Origin: Chryseobacterium sp. BLS98
Lineage (GTDB): Bacteria; Bacteroidota; Bacteroidia; Flavobacteriales; Weeksellaceae
Assembly: GCF_001045445.1 (NCBI RefSeq)
Contig: NZ_LFNF01000003.1
Span: forward strand, 620,001-684,000
DNA length: 64,000 bases
Direction: 5' to 3'
The translations under genes and the position numbers were made by a program. The notes under the pieces are model-generated. The model did not search any database. It worked only from the letters and a program-made list of their open reading frames with translations, and was not told the origin of the DNA. This document shows positions 43,470 through 52,697 of this stretch, piece by piece; position 1 is the first letter of the stretch; each line of letters begins with the position of its first letter.

Positions 43470-44588
43470 TTAATTGAATAGATCTTTTACTTTATCAAAA
43501 AAAGTTTTTTCCTTTCCGGAAGGTTCTGCAACCATTTCGCCGCTTGACATTTGTTTTTCAAAGAAATCTTTCTGATCTTTCGTCAGCTTCTGAGGAGTCC
43601 ATACATTAATGTGGATGAACATATCACCTTTTCCATAGCTGTCGATGCTTGGAAGGCCTTTTCCTGCCAGTCTGAGGATCTTTCCGGACTGAGTTCCCGG
43701 ATCAACGGTAATTTTCACTTTTCCGCCTACTGTAGGAACTTCTTTTTTGGTTCCAAGAGCTGCTTCTGCAAAAGAAACATATAATTCCTGATGAAGATTA
43801 TCACCTTCTCTCTTAATGGTTTTATCTACTTCCTCCTCAATGATCACCAGTAAATCTCCCGGAATTCCACCGAAAGGTGCATCATTTCCTTTTCCTCTTA
43901 CATTAAGCTGGATGCCGTCTCTTGCTCCTGCCGGAATATTGATGGAAATTTCTTCCTCATCCTTTATTAATCCCTGTGCATTAGCGCCTGCAGGAATTTT
44001 ATCTGCCACTTTCCCGATTCCCTGGCACGTACCGCAGGTAGTCTGTGTCTGCATCTGTCCGAACATCGTGTTCATTACTTTAAGCTGAACACCGGAACCG
44101 TTACAGGTAGGACATACTTTTGAAGTGGCACCTTCTGCCATTTTCATTTTCTTTACTTTGATGGTTTTCTGAGTTCCGTTCACCATTTCTTCAAGATTCA
44201 GCTTAATTCTGATTCTCAGATTGGATCCCTTCACCTGCTGGCGTCCGCCACCATTTCCACCAAAGCCTCCGAAGCCTCCACCGAAAATATCTCCAAACTG
44301 GCTGAAAATATCTTCCATGTTCATCCCTCCGCCGAAGCCTCCGCCTCCGAAACCTCCGTTACCGCCCATGCCGGCATGGCCAAACTGGTCGTATCTTGCA
44401 CGTTTCTGATCGTCGCTCAGTACTTCATAGGCCTCTGCAGCTTCCTTAAATTTTTCCTCAGCCTCCTTATCTCCCGGATTTTTATCAGGGTGATATTTAA
44501 TGGCCATTTTTCGGTATGCTTTCTTTATCTCGTCGGCAGATGCAGATTTACTGATCTCAAGAACTTCGTAATAATCTCTTTTTGACAT
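43470..44588 (-). CDS. dnaJ: Chaperone DnaJ with reduced zinc domain
   Basis: Co-chaperone that delivers substrates to DnaK and stimulates its ATPase. 372 residues: J domain 1-70 with HPD at 33-35 ([10 protein letters not shown]), a Gly/Phe-rich region to about 125, then the substrate-binding domains. The zinc domain has only two of the usual four CxxCxGxG repeats: CPTCNGSG near residue 157 and CGTCQGIG near 183. Sites 1 and 4 are replaced by [10 protein letters not shown] and IPAGANAQG. The two remaining repeats form the inner pair, so at most one zinc centre remains. The C-terminal domain is normal ([27 protein letters not shown]). grpE lies upstream. Confidence 0.95.
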   Translation of the reverse strand: MSKRDYYEVLEISKSASADEIKKAYRKMAIKYHPDKNPGDKEAEEKFKEAAEAYEVLSDDQKRARYDQFGHAGMGGNGGFGGGGFGGGMNMEDIFSQFGDIFGGGFGGFGGNGGGRQQVKGSNLRIRIKLNLEEMVNGTQKTIKVKKMKMAEGATSKVCPTCNGSGVQLKVMNTMFGQMQTQTTCGTCQGIGKVADKIPAGANAQGLIKDEEEISINIPAGARDGIQLNVRGKGNDAPFGGIPGDLLVIIEEEVDKTIKREGDNLHQELYVSFAEAALGTKKEVPTVGGKVKITVDPGTQSGKILRLAGKGLPSIDSYGKGDMFIHINVWTPQKLTKDQKDFFEKQMSSGEMVAEPSGKEKTFFDKVKDLFN

Positions 44589-44693
44589 ATTGATTATAAT
44601 TGATTACTGATAAATGATAATTGAAGCCTATTGCTTATGGTTTGAAACCTGCTGTCAATCAATTATCTCTCATCATTTATCATTTATTTACTA

Positions 44694-45230
44694 TTAGTTT
44701 CCTGTTACTACTTTTGCAAAACGGATCACTTTATCACTTAAAGTATATCCTGTTTCAATAACATCTACGATTTTACCTTTCAGATCTTCAGATGGTGCAG
44801 GAATCTGGGTAATGGCTTCATGATAGTCTACGTTGAATGTATCACCTGCCTTAACCTCCATTGCTTTTAACCCTTTTTCAGTAAGTCTGTTCTTGAATTT
44901 CTGGTAGATAAGCTCTACGCCCTGAAGGTCTGATGCATTACCGTTTTTCGCAATTTCTTTTAAAGCTCTTTCAAAATCATCTAAAACTCCTAGCATAGAG
45001 ATCATCAGATCCTGGTTGGCATATTGGAAGAACTCCATCTTCTCTTTTGCTGTTCTTTTTTTATAATTTTCAAATTCAGCGTATAATCTGATGTAACGGT
45101 CTTTTTCTTCTGCCAAAAGTTCCTCTGCAGAAGGTTTTGCTGTCACATTTTCTTCAGATACCGCTTCGTTCTGAATGTTGTTTTCTTCCTGATTATTGAT
45201 GCTTTCTTCGTTAATATCCTGATTTTCCAT
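44694..45230 (-). CDS. grpE: Nucleotide exchange factor GrpE
   Basis: Releases ADP from DnaK. 178 residues: an acidic Glu/Asn-rich start, a long helix from EELLAEEKDRYIRLYAEFEN, the YKKRTAKEKMEFFQYANQD segment, and the C-terminal beta domain with VDYHEAITQIP and VIETGYTLSDKVIRFAKVVT, all typical. It precedes dnaJ by a 105-bp spacer that contains cat/tta-rich words able to fold (gataaatgataattg against caattatc...catttatc). Confidence 0.95.
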   Translation of the reverse strand: MENQDINEESINNQEENNIQNEAVSEENVTAKPSAEELLAEEKDRYIRLYAEFENYKKRTAKEKMEFFQYANQDLMISMLGVLDDFERALKEIAKNGNASDLQGVELIYQKFKNRLTEKGLKAMEVKAGDTFNVDYHEAITQIPAPSEDLKGKIVDVIETGYTLSDKVIRFAKVVTGN

Positions 45231-45320
45231 AATTCAATATTTATTTAAAGAATTGTTTGACAAAGAACCTGCCAAATGCAAAAAATGGACATTAAGGCAG
45301 AAAAAGGAATAAGGAGTGAG

Positions 45321-45605
45321 TTGTGAATGGTCAATTTTGCTACGCAAGTGAATAGTGAATTGTTGGACTTAGAAATTCACAATTGATTATTGCCTATTCA
45401 CGGTATTCATTATTTTTTGATTGTGAATAGTCAATATTACTACACAAGTGAATAGTGAGTTGTTGGACTTAGAAATTCACAATTGACTATTGCCTATTCA
45501 CGGTATTCATTATTTTTTGATTGTGAATGGTCAATTTTGCTTCGCAAGTGAATAGTGAATTGTTGAGCTTAGAAATTCACAATTGACAGTTGGCTATTCA
45601 CAACT
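45321..45605. repeat. 100-bp tandem repeat, nearly three copies
   Basis: Units start at 45321, 45421 and 45521, each with ttgtgaat(g/a)gtcaat; the first two are exactly 100 bp and the third is 85 bp. Ends of each unit are inverted (ttgtgaat...attcacaa), so each can fold. No reading frame of note. This fills the 381-bp gap between grpE and the Nramp gene. Confidence 0.88.
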
Positions 45606-45611
45606 ATACTT

Positions 45612-46943
45612 CTATCCAGTAAATGTTTGGTAAAGCAGGTAAAGGTTTAGAATAATGATAATAACAGAAATAATCCAGACTGCTATTTTTAATAAAGGTT
45701 TGTTTACAAATTCTCCCATTTTAGCCTTGTCGTTGGTAAACATTACCAAAGGAACCACCGCAAAACTCAGCTGCATGGATAAAATGACCTGGCTTAAAAC
45801 TAATAAATCGGTTGTTCCTTTTTCGCCATAGATGATCGTAACGATTAAAGCGGGAATTACAGCAATCAGTCTTGTGATTAATCTTCTAAGCCATGGTTTT
45901 AACCGGATATTGAGAAAACCTTCCATGACAATCTGTCCCGCAAGGGTTCCTGTAAGTGTGGAATTCTGCCCTGATGCTAATAAAGCAATCGCAAAAGCAA
46001 TACTTGCCATAGACGCTCCTAATATGGGAGTAAGCATCTTGTAGGCATCATGAATATCTGCGACATGTTTATTTCCGGTAGTATGGAAGGTCGCCGCTGC
46101 CAGAATAAGAATAGCTGCATTGATAAAGAAAGCCAGCATTAATGAAACCGTACTGTCGATAGTTGCAAATTTTATAGCTTCCTTTTTTCCTTCTTTGTCT
46201 CTTGGATAATCTCTTGTCTGAACAATGCTACTATGAAGGTATAAATTATGAGGCATAACGGTAGCTCCCAAAATTCCAATTGCAATATAAAGCATTGCCG
46301 GATTTTGAATGATTTCCTTTTGTGGTACCAGTCCGCCAAGAATTTCATTAAAGGCCGGTTGTGAAATGACAATTTCATAAATAAAGCATGCAAGAATGAT
46401 AAAAATAAGTCCGCCGACAATACTTTCTATCCACCTGAAACCTTTGGCCTGAAGTAAGAGAATGATGAGAACATCTACGGTTGTTATGACAATTCCCCAG
46501 GTTAAAGGAATATGAAAAAGCAGATTTAATGCAATGGCAGAGCCAATCACTTCAGCGAGATCACAGGCTGCAATTGCTATTTCACAGAATATCCATAAAA
46601 TAAAATTGGTTGTAGGATTAAAATGGTCACGGCAGGCCTGTGCAAGATCTCTCTCGGCAACAACCCCTAATTTTACAGATAAATGCTGGAGAACCATTGC
46701 AAAAATATTTGAAATAAGAATTACTGAAAGCAGGGTATACCCGAACTGAGCTCCACCTGCAATATCCGTGGCCCAGTTTCCCGGATCCATGTATCCAACG
46801 GCAATCATCAGGCCCGGTCCGGCAAAGGCCAGATATTTTCTCCAAAAAGGAGCATTTCGGGGAACTTTTATAGAGGAATATACCTCAGAAAGAGAATGGG
46901 ATGTTTTATCTTTACGCCAAGCGCTGTTCAATTTTAAATTCAT
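45612..46943 (-). CDS. mntH: Nramp family divalent metal transporter
   Basis: A 443-residue transporter with about eleven helices. Helix 1 carries the metal-binding motif MDPGNWATDIAGG near residue 56-68, and helix 6 carries ATVMPHNLYLHSS near 230, the two discontinuous helices that bind Mn or Fe. LLASGQNSTLTGTLAGQIVMEG near 310 is the conserved consensus transport motif region. It takes up Mn(II) or Fe(II) with protons. A repeat block separates its 3' end from grpE. Confidence 0.92.
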   Translation of the reverse strand: MNLKLNSAWRKDKTSHSLSEVYSSIKVPRNAPFWRKYLAFAGPGLMIAVGYMDPGNWATDIAGGAQFGYTLLSVILISNIFAMVLQHLSVKLGVVAERDLAQACRDHFNPTTNFILWIFCEIAIAACDLAEVIGSAIALNLLFHIPLTWGIVITTVDVLIILLLQAKGFRWIESIVGGLIFIILACFIYEIVISQPAFNEILGGLVPQKEIIQNPAMLYIAIGILGATVMPHNLYLHSSIVQTRDYPRDKEGKKEAIKFATIDSTVSLMLAFFINAAILILAAATFHTTGNKHVADIHDAYKMLTPILGASMASIAFAIALLASGQNSTLTGTLAGQIVMEGFLNIRLKPWLRRLITRLIAVIPALIVTIIYGEKGTTDLLVLSQVILSMQLSFAVVPLVMFTNDKAKMGEFVNKPLLKIAVWIISVIIIILNLYLLYQTFTG

Positions 46944-47003
46944 AAATGTTAGAAATGACTAACAAATTTAATTAAATAAATATAAATATGAAAGTCAGGA
47001 AAT

Positions 47004-47034
47004 AAAAAAATCCCGGAAACTCAGTTTCCGGGAT
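47004..47034 (-). terminator. Terminator after the DUF937-OmpA gene
   Basis: Perfect 11-bp stem atcccggaaac/gtttccgggat (47010-47020, 47024-47034) with an A run giving a U-tract on the minus strand. Confidence 0.87.
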
Positions 47035-47058
47035 CTATTTTTAAAGATTCTAAAGATC

Positions 47059-48369
47059 TTATTTTGCAAATCTTACAGACATTTTTCTGTCCGCTGCTCT
47101 TTCTGCATCAGAAGCTTTAGCATCTACTGTAGCAAATTTACTTCCGTAACCTTCAGCTCCTAAAACCTGAGCACCAACTCCTGCTTTTCCTAAAGCATTT
47201 TTGATGAAATCAGCTCTGGCCTGAGATAATTTTACGTTGGAAGCTTCATTTCCTGTTTTATCAGTATAACCTCCGATTTTGATTTTTGCATCCGGGAATG
47301 CTTTTAAAATAGCTACCAAGTTATCAAGCTGTCCCTGAGAACCTGCCTCCAGCTCAGTAGAACTTCCCATTTTAAAGTTTACATGGTCAAAATCATACCA
47401 CTTATCTTTTAATGCTGCATCATCAGCTGCATTTTTATAATTACCTGATTTAAGGAAAGTAATCATCTGATCTTCCATACCACCTTTGTAACCTTTCAAC
47501 ATAACACCGTTAAGATCAATGTTATCATCTGTTCTTTTTGCCGGTGCAGCAGCTGTTGTTGCAGCAGTGTCCGTGGTTGTAACGGTAGCAGCTGTATCAG
47601 TTGATGCTGCTGTAGAGTCTGTGGTAGTGGTCGTTGTAGTCGTCTGTTTTTTATCACACTGTTTCCAGATGAAATAAGCTGCAGCGATTAAAAGTAAAAG
47701 CGGAAGCAACCATTTCCAGATTGAACCTCCGCCATCATTATTATTTCTGTCAGGATTGGTTCCTGCAGATGTAGTACTTCTTGTAACTTCTATTTTCGGC
47801 TCTTCACTGGCTGCTGGTCTGATGGCATCATTATCGTTATCAAATTTATACCCTTTTGCCCAATCCCCGATATTAAGAGATGCAAGAGAAAGTCCTGCAG
47901 GTAAAAGAGAAGAAATGATTCCTTTTTGCTCACCTAACAGGCTGGAAATACCAGCTTTGCCTAAATTGTTATCAGCAGCATATTTTCCGATAGAACCTAC
48001 CGTAGCTCCTGTTACTAAATTCAGAAGGGAACTGGAAGTGTTATTGCTGATTCCTGCATAGGTAGCAATAGCATTCACGATTCCACTGATCTTGTCTCCA
48101 AAAATAGAGGTCAACAGATTGGAAATTACAGGGCTGCTTGATGAGCCACCTAATAAATTTCCTAAAATTCCGCTTGACGAGGCATTGGTAATAGCATCCA
48201 AAACTCCGGGATTATCAGAGTTGTTTGCTAATCCTCCAACAACAGCAGGCAGTAAACCTCCAATTGCTTTTGAAATACCGGACTCACTTTCTCCAAACTG
48301 AGAAGCTGCTTGCGAAACTAAAGCGGGACCTAACTGTCCTTTAATTAAATCAATGACATTTAAAGACAT
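47059..48369 (-). CDS. DUF937 - membrane helix - OmpA fusion protein
   Basis: A 436-residue protein with three parts. Residues 1-170 are a DUF937-type domain (MSLNVIDLIKGQLGPALVSQ, then GGLLPAVVGGLANN and repeated SGILGNLLGG-like segments). Residues 218-235 are a single helix (WLLPLLLLIAAAYFIW). A Thr/Ala-rich linker (242-300) leads to a C-terminal OmpA domain (about 320-436) with IKIGGYTDKTG, SQARADFIKNAL and DRKMSVRFAK, which would bind peptidoglycan. There is no signal peptide, so the DUF937 part should stay in the cytoplasm with the OmpA part in the periplasm. Confidence 0.87.
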   Translation of the reverse strand: MSLNVIDLIKGQLGPALVSQAASQFGESESGISKAIGGLLPAVVGGLANNSDNPGVLDAITNASSSGILGNLLGGSSSSPVISNLLTSIFGDKISGIVNAIATYAGISNNTSSSLLNLVTGATVGSIGKYAADNNLGKAGISSLLGEQKGIISSLLPAGLSLASLNIGDWAKGYKFDNDNDAIRPAASEEPKIEVTRSTTSAGTNPDRNNNDGGGSIWKWLLPLLLLIAAAYFIWKQCDKKQTTTTTTTTDSTAASTDTAATVTTTDTAATTAAAPAKRTDDNIDLNGVMLKGYKGGMEDQMITFLKSGNYKNAADDAALKDKWYDFDHVNFKMGSSTELEAGSQGQLDNLVAILKAFPDAKIKIGGYTDKTGNEASNVKLSQARADFIKNALGKAGVGAQVLGAEGYGSKFATVDAKASDAERAADRKMSVRFAK

Positions 48370-48488
48370 AATAAATTATTTTTTTAGATTAATGTTGCAT
48401 AAATTTAAACAAAAATCTGTCCAAAAGTCATTTTTTTTTGAATATTTATTTAATTTCCCGGCAAACCTTTGGAAATAAGCAAAAAAAA

Positions 48489-49964
48489 TTAGTAAGCTTT
48501 TGCGAATAATACACGTCTTTTAGACGGTTTTCCACTTATCATGGAAACTCCTTCCTCAACGTCATCATCCAAAGGAATACATCTTATGGTAGCCTTTGTT
48601 TCGTCTTTAATCTGCTCTTCTTCTTCTGCTGTTCCGTCCCAATGGGCATAGATAAAGCCTCCTTTTTCTTCAAGAATTTTTTTGAACTCATCATAAGTGT
48701 CAACTCTTGTGATATTGTCTTTTCTGAAGTTTAATGCTTTTTCATGCATATCCTTCTGAATAGTCTGTAGCAGTTCTTCAATATAAGAATCCAGACCGTC
48801 AATAGAACGGACTTCTTTCGTTAAATTATCTCTCCTTGCAATTTCAACAGATTTATTTTCAAGATCTCTTGGTCCCATTGCAATCCTTACAGGAACACCT
48901 TTCAATTCATATTCTGCAAATTTCCATCCCGGTTTATTGTGCGTATCATCATCGAATTTCACTGAAATTCCTTTTGCCTTTAATTTAGCCTGGATATCAA
49001 GAGCCACTTCACTGATCTGTGCAAGCTGCTCATCTCCTTTGAAAATCGGAACAATCACTACCTGAATTGGTGCAAGGGTAGGAGGAAGTACCAATCCAAA
49101 ATCATCGGAATGGGTCATAATCAAAGCACCCATGAGACGTGTGGAAGTTCCCCATGAGGTTGCCCATGCATGTTCTATCTTTCCCTCCTTGTTGGTGAAT
49201 TTTACATCAAAAGCTTTCGCGAAATTCTGACCTAAGAAGTGAGATGTTCCTGCCTGAAGTGCTTTTCCATCCTGCATTAACGCTTCGATACAGTATGTTT
49301 CATCAGCTCCCGCAAATCTTTCAGAAGGTGTTTTCAATCCTTTAATAACTGGCATTGCCATGAATTTTTCTGCAAAATCTGCATATACATCGTTCATCTT
49401 TTCAGCTTCTTCCACCGCTTCATCTTTGGTAGCATGTGCTGTGTGCCCTTCCTGCCATAGGAATTCTGCTGTTCTAAGGAACAGGCGGGTTCTCATTTCC
49501 CAACGGACAACGTTGGCCCATTGGTTAATTAATATCGGAAGGTCTCTGTAAGACTGGATCCAGTTTTTATAAGTGTTCCAGATAATTGCTTCAGAAGTAG
49601 GACGTACGATAAGCTCTTCTTCTAATTTGGCGTCCGGGTCCACAATAAGTTTGTGAGGATTGTCCGGATCTGTTTTTAATCTATAATGGGTAACTACTGC
49701 ACATTCTTTAGCAAAACCTTCTGCATTTTTCTCTTCTGCCTCAAACAGACTTTTGGGCACAAAAAGCGGGAAATAAGCATTAACGTGACCTGTTTCTTTG
49801 AATCTTTTATCCATTTCATCACGCATTTTTTCCCAGATTGCATAGCCGTATGGTTTAATTACCATGCATCCTCGCACTCCAGAGTTTTCAGCTAAGTCAG
49901 CTTTTACCACCAACTCATTATACCATTTGCTGTAATCTTCGCTTCTTGAGGTTAATTTTGCCAT
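48489..49964 (-). CDS. proS: Prolyl-tRNA synthetase, eukaryote/archaeal-like type
   Basis: Charges tRNA-Pro. 491 residues, the short type without the bacterial editing insertion. Class II motifs: [18 protein letters not shown] near residue 27, [35 protein letters not shown], and [14 protein letters not shown]. The anticodon domain starts near 300 ([13 protein letters not shown]), and the C-terminal zinc-like domain ends in [10 protein letters not shown]. It is divergent from the Gly/Trp-rich lipoprotein gene across 143 bp. Confidence 0.95.
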   Translation of the reverse strand: MAKLTSRSEDYSKWYNELVVKADLAENSGVRGCMVIKPYGYAIWEKMRDEMDKRFKETGHVNAYFPLFVPKSLFEAEEKNAEGFAKECAVVTHYRLKTDPDNPHKLIVDPDAKLEEELIVRPTSEAIIWNTYKNWIQSYRDLPILINQWANVVRWEMRTRLFLRTAEFLWQEGHTAHATKDEAVEEAEKMNDVYADFAEKFMAMPVIKGLKTPSERFAGADETYCIEALMQDGKALQAGTSHFLGQNFAKAFDVKFTNKEGKIEHAWATSWGTSTRLMGALIMTHSDDFGLVLPPTLAPIQVVIVPIFKGDEQLAQISEVALDIQAKLKAKGISVKFDDDTHNKPGWKFAEYELKGVPVRIAMGPRDLENKSVEIARRDNLTKEVRSIDGLDSYIEELLQTIQKDMHEKALNFRKDNITRVDTYDEFKKILEEKGGFIYAHWDGTAEEEEQIKDETKATIRCIPLDDDVEEGVSMISGKPSKRRVLFAKAY

Positions 49965-50012
49965 TATTTTTTTTAATTTTTTAACTTTTGTACATTATTG
50001 TAATCTAAAAAT

Positions 50013-50067
50013 AAAAATCTATTTTTGATAGATTTTTTTACCAGTGTTTTGGTACATTTTTGGTACA
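50013..50067. promoter_or_regulatory. Inverted and direct repeats between proS and the lipoprotein gene
   Basis: A 10-bp inverted repeat aaaaatctat/atagattttt (50013-50022, 50028-50037), then the direct repeat tttggtaca at 50048-50056 and 50059-50067, one helical turn apart. Possible protein-binding sites in the divergent spacer. Confidence 0.4.
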
Positions 50068-50107
50068 GATTGCAAATATAATTTAAATTAAAAATCTTTA
50101 CGTTATC

Positions 50108-51178
50108 ATGAAAAGAAATATACATAAAAATTTGCTTGGTATGTTAAAATCCAAAGGGGTTTTAACAATAGCAGGCGGATTGCTGCTTGTCTCCTGTGGT
50201 GCCCAGATGGGTGGATACACAGAGACTGATGGGGTATACTACGATCCCAACAAAGATACACTGCCGGAAGGCGTGATCATCAATGATGGCGGTAACAGGG
50301 TAGGTGAAAACTATGACTACTACCAGGATTCCAACGTGATCCAGAATGCAGAGGCCAATTCCAGAGAGCAGGATAACAGATATAACGAATGGAGCGGAAC
50401 CAATGCTAACTGGAATATGAATGCTACCGATTCCGATTGGGGCGCATTTGCCGGCTCTCAGACCAACTATTATGATAATTCCTGGGGGTATTCTCCTTGG
50501 GGATGGTATGGTTATAGCCCATATTGGGGCATGAACCGCGGCTGGGGCTGGGGTATGAATTTATCCTGGGGTTGGGGCGGATCGTTCGGCTGGGGCTGGG
50601 GTGGCTCATTCGGTTGGGGCTGGGGAAGTCCTTACTGGGGCTATTCTCCTTACTGGGGTGGATATTATGACCCGTTCTGGGGCGGTGGTTATGGTTACCC
50701 ATATTGGGGTGGCGGCTACTGGGGTAACAGCTATAGACCTGTTTACAGAAGAAGCAGTGGCGGAGGATTCAGTAATCCGGGCTTAACGAATGCAGTATAC
50801 AGAACCAATACCTACAGAGGTGGAAACGGTTTCAGAAATACATCGAGTACTAATAACGGTTTCAGAAACAGCAGTACAAACGGGGGATTCAGAAACAACG
50901 GATCGTATAACAACGGAGGATTCAGACAAGGAAATACAAATGGCGGTTACAGAACTCAGCCACAATCTGGAGGATTCCGTAATTCAAATTCTCAACCGAG
51001 ACCTAACTATAATTCTCAGCCAAACTACAATAACAATGGAGGTTTCAGATCTAATGACGGAGGCTTCAGATCAAGCGGAGGCTTTAATTCAGGCGGTGGT
51101 TTCAGAGGCGGCTCTTCCGGAGGTGGAGGCGGTATGAGATCTGGCGGCGGAGGCGGTGGCTTCAGAGGTGGCAGATAA
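50108..51178 (+). CDS. Gly/Trp/Asn-rich low-complexity lipoprotein
   Basis: A 356-residue lipoprotein (leader ends GGLLLVSC, Cys30). Residues about 35-125 are an acidic, Tyr/Asn-rich region. Residues 130-225 are almost only Gly, Trp, Tyr, Ser and Pro (GWGWG and SPYWG repeats). Residues 230-356 are Asn/Gly-rich with about a dozen GFR or GGFR repeats ending in GGGGGGFRGGR. No catalytic domain is present. The make-up resembles adhesive, gel-forming or prion-like sequences. It lies 29 bp before an OmpP1/FadL gene, so the two are probably one unit. Database records sometimes mislabel such proteins from the neighbouring proS; nothing here is a synthetase. Confidence 0.75.
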   Translation: MKRNIHKNLLGMLKSKGVLTIAGGLLLVSCGAQMGGYTETDGVYYDPNKDTLPEGVIINDGGNRVGENYDYYQDSNVIQNAEANSREQDNRYNEWSGTNANWNMNATDSDWGAFAGSQTNYYDNSWGYSPWGWYGYSPYWGMNRGWGWGMNLSWGWGGSFGWGWGGSFGWGWGSPYWGYSPYWGGYYDPFWGGGYGYPYWGGGYWGNSYRPVYRRSSGGGFSNPGLTNAVYRTNTYRGGNGFRNTSSTNNGFRNSSTNGGFRNNGSYNNGGFRQGNTNGGYRTQPQSGGFRNSNSQPRPNYNSQPNYNNNGGFRSNDGGFRSSGGFNSGGGFRGGSSGGGGGMRSGGGGGGFRGGR

Positions 51179-51207
51179 TTTTGAACTTAATAACTATTAA
51201 AAAAATA

Positions 51208-52611
51208 ATGTTAAAAAAATCTTTAGTATTAATGGGTGTTGCTGCTGCATTTTATGCACAGGCACAGGACGTTTCTATATTGAGAAATACTGTAGATGTT
51301 TATTCCACTACTCCTATGGTAGGTTCTTCGAAGTTTAATGCAATGGCAGGAGCTAACGGAGCATTAGGAGGCGATGCCAATTCACTGCTTACCAACCCTG
51401 CAGGTTTGGGAGTCGCTATTTCCGGGGAAGTTTCCGGAACGCTATCTATTGCAGGAAATAAAAATAAAAGTACCTGGGCAGGATCTACAATTGATTACAG
51501 CAAAACCAATACAGATCTTGGAAATGCAGGAGCTGTAATGGCTTTTCCTCTGATGACTGAAACAGGATGGAAGTTTATCAATATCGGGATCAATTTTTCC
51601 AATCAATCATTGGATAATTATGTAGAATCTCCCGGAAGCAGTAATGTTATCAAAGATTTTACTGATAAAAGTGCATCATTGGCGGGACATGCTTATAACA
51701 GATATGGAAATCTTTCCAGAACAAGTTTTGGGGTAGGTGCCAATTACAATCATAATCTATACATAGGTGCAGGATTCAATTTTTTAAGCGCATCAATAGA
51801 TCAGTATGATACGGCAGCCTTCCAGTCATTGGATAATGGCTCCATAGAGTATTTTAACAGACAGAATACTCCTATGAGTGAAAGATCTTCCGGTTTTTCT
51901 GCTTCCTTAGGGGTAATCGGAAAACTTAGTCCTAATTTCAGAATTGGTGGTTCCATAGAAACTCCAACTTTCTGGCGTATAGACAGGGCTTATAATTTCT
52001 ATAATGATCCTGATTACGGAGATGGTACGGGCGGTGAATCCAGAGATCTTACAACACCGCTTAAAGCAACAGTAAGTGCAGCTTTTGTGGCCAGCAAAAA
52101 TTTCTCATTGAATGTAGACTATACACTTGGACTTACAAAGCCTAAATACAAAGTAGTTACAGGTGCTGAAACTGAAATAAACAATTTCTTTAAAGACAAT
52201 TATAAGAATCTGTCTGAAGTAAGAATAGGTGCGGAATACAGAATACAGCAGTTCAGACTGAGAGGTGGTTATTCTTATGTATCCAACCCTTTCGATGCTC
52301 TAACCGTAAGCCAGGTTAACCCGGATGCTTCCACATCGGATCAATCCTATAGCAATATGATGCTGAATAACAGAAACCTTGCCTCATTTGGTGTGGGATA
52401 CGATTTCAAATCATTTTATATAGATGCATCTTATCAGTATGTAACGTCTACATACAGCAATCCTTTCCTAAGAGGTATTGAAACAGGTAATCCTTCTACT
52501 GATACAGCTTATTACTCTGATACAAGAATTATGTCATCAGATTACTTTGCAGTTTCAGAAGTTAAAAATAACAGGAATAACTTCTTTATTACATTAGGCT
52601 GGAAGTTCTAA
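51208..52611 (+). CDS. OmpP1/FadL family outer-membrane transport protein
   Basis: A 467-residue beta-barrel protein. The start at ATG 51208 gives a signal peptide (MLKKSLVLMGVAAAFYAQAQ); nine codons are open upstream from a TTG. The mature N-terminus (FNAMAGANGALGGDANSLLT, then NPAGLG) is the hallmark of FadL-type proteins, whose N-terminal plug enters the barrel. The rest alternates in strand-like fashion, and the last residue is Phe (LGWKF), as needed for barrel assembly. FadL relatives import hydrophobic compounds such as fatty acids or aromatics. The substrate is unknown. Confidence 0.88.
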   Translation: MLKKSLVLMGVAAAFYAQAQDVSILRNTVDVYSTTPMVGSSKFNAMAGANGALGGDANSLLTNPAGLGVAISGEVSGTLSIAGNKNKSTWAGSTIDYSKTNTDLGNAGAVMAFPLMTETGWKFINIGINFSNQSLDNYVESPGSSNVIKDFTDKSASLAGHAYNRYGNLSRTSFGVGANYNHNLYIGAGFNFLSASIDQYDTAAFQSLDNGSIEYFNRQNTPMSERSSGFSASLGVIGKLSPNFRIGGSIETPTFWRIDRAYNFYNDPDYGDGTGGESRDLTTPLKATVSAAFVASKNFSLNVDYTLGLTKPKYKVVTGAETEINNFFKDNYKNLSEVRIGAEYRIQQFRLRGGYSYVSNPFDALTVSQVNPDASTSDQSYSNMMLNNRNLASFGVGYDFKSFYIDASYQYVTSTYSNPFLRGIETGNPSTDTAYYSDTRIMSSDYFAVSEVKNNRNNFFITLGWKF

Positions 52612-52641
52612 TTCCAGATGTGTAATGAGTGATTAAATTGA

Positions 52642-52671
52642 AAGGCTCCGGATTTAATTCGGGGCTTTTTT
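52642..52671 (+). terminator. Terminator after the OmpP1 gene
   Basis: 10-bp stem aggctccgga/ttcggggctt including three G-U pairs, then a T run. Confidence 0.65.
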
Positions 52672-52697
52672 ATTTGTATGAGATAGAAAGAAAAGGA

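Noticed and set aside
45321..45605. CRISPR array
   Set aside because: The units are directly adjacent 100-bp repeats with no unique spacers and no cas genes nearby.
50790..51137. 115-codon frame in the GFR-repeat part of the lipoprotein gene
   Set aside because: It arises from the repetitive sequence read in another frame and has no start signal.
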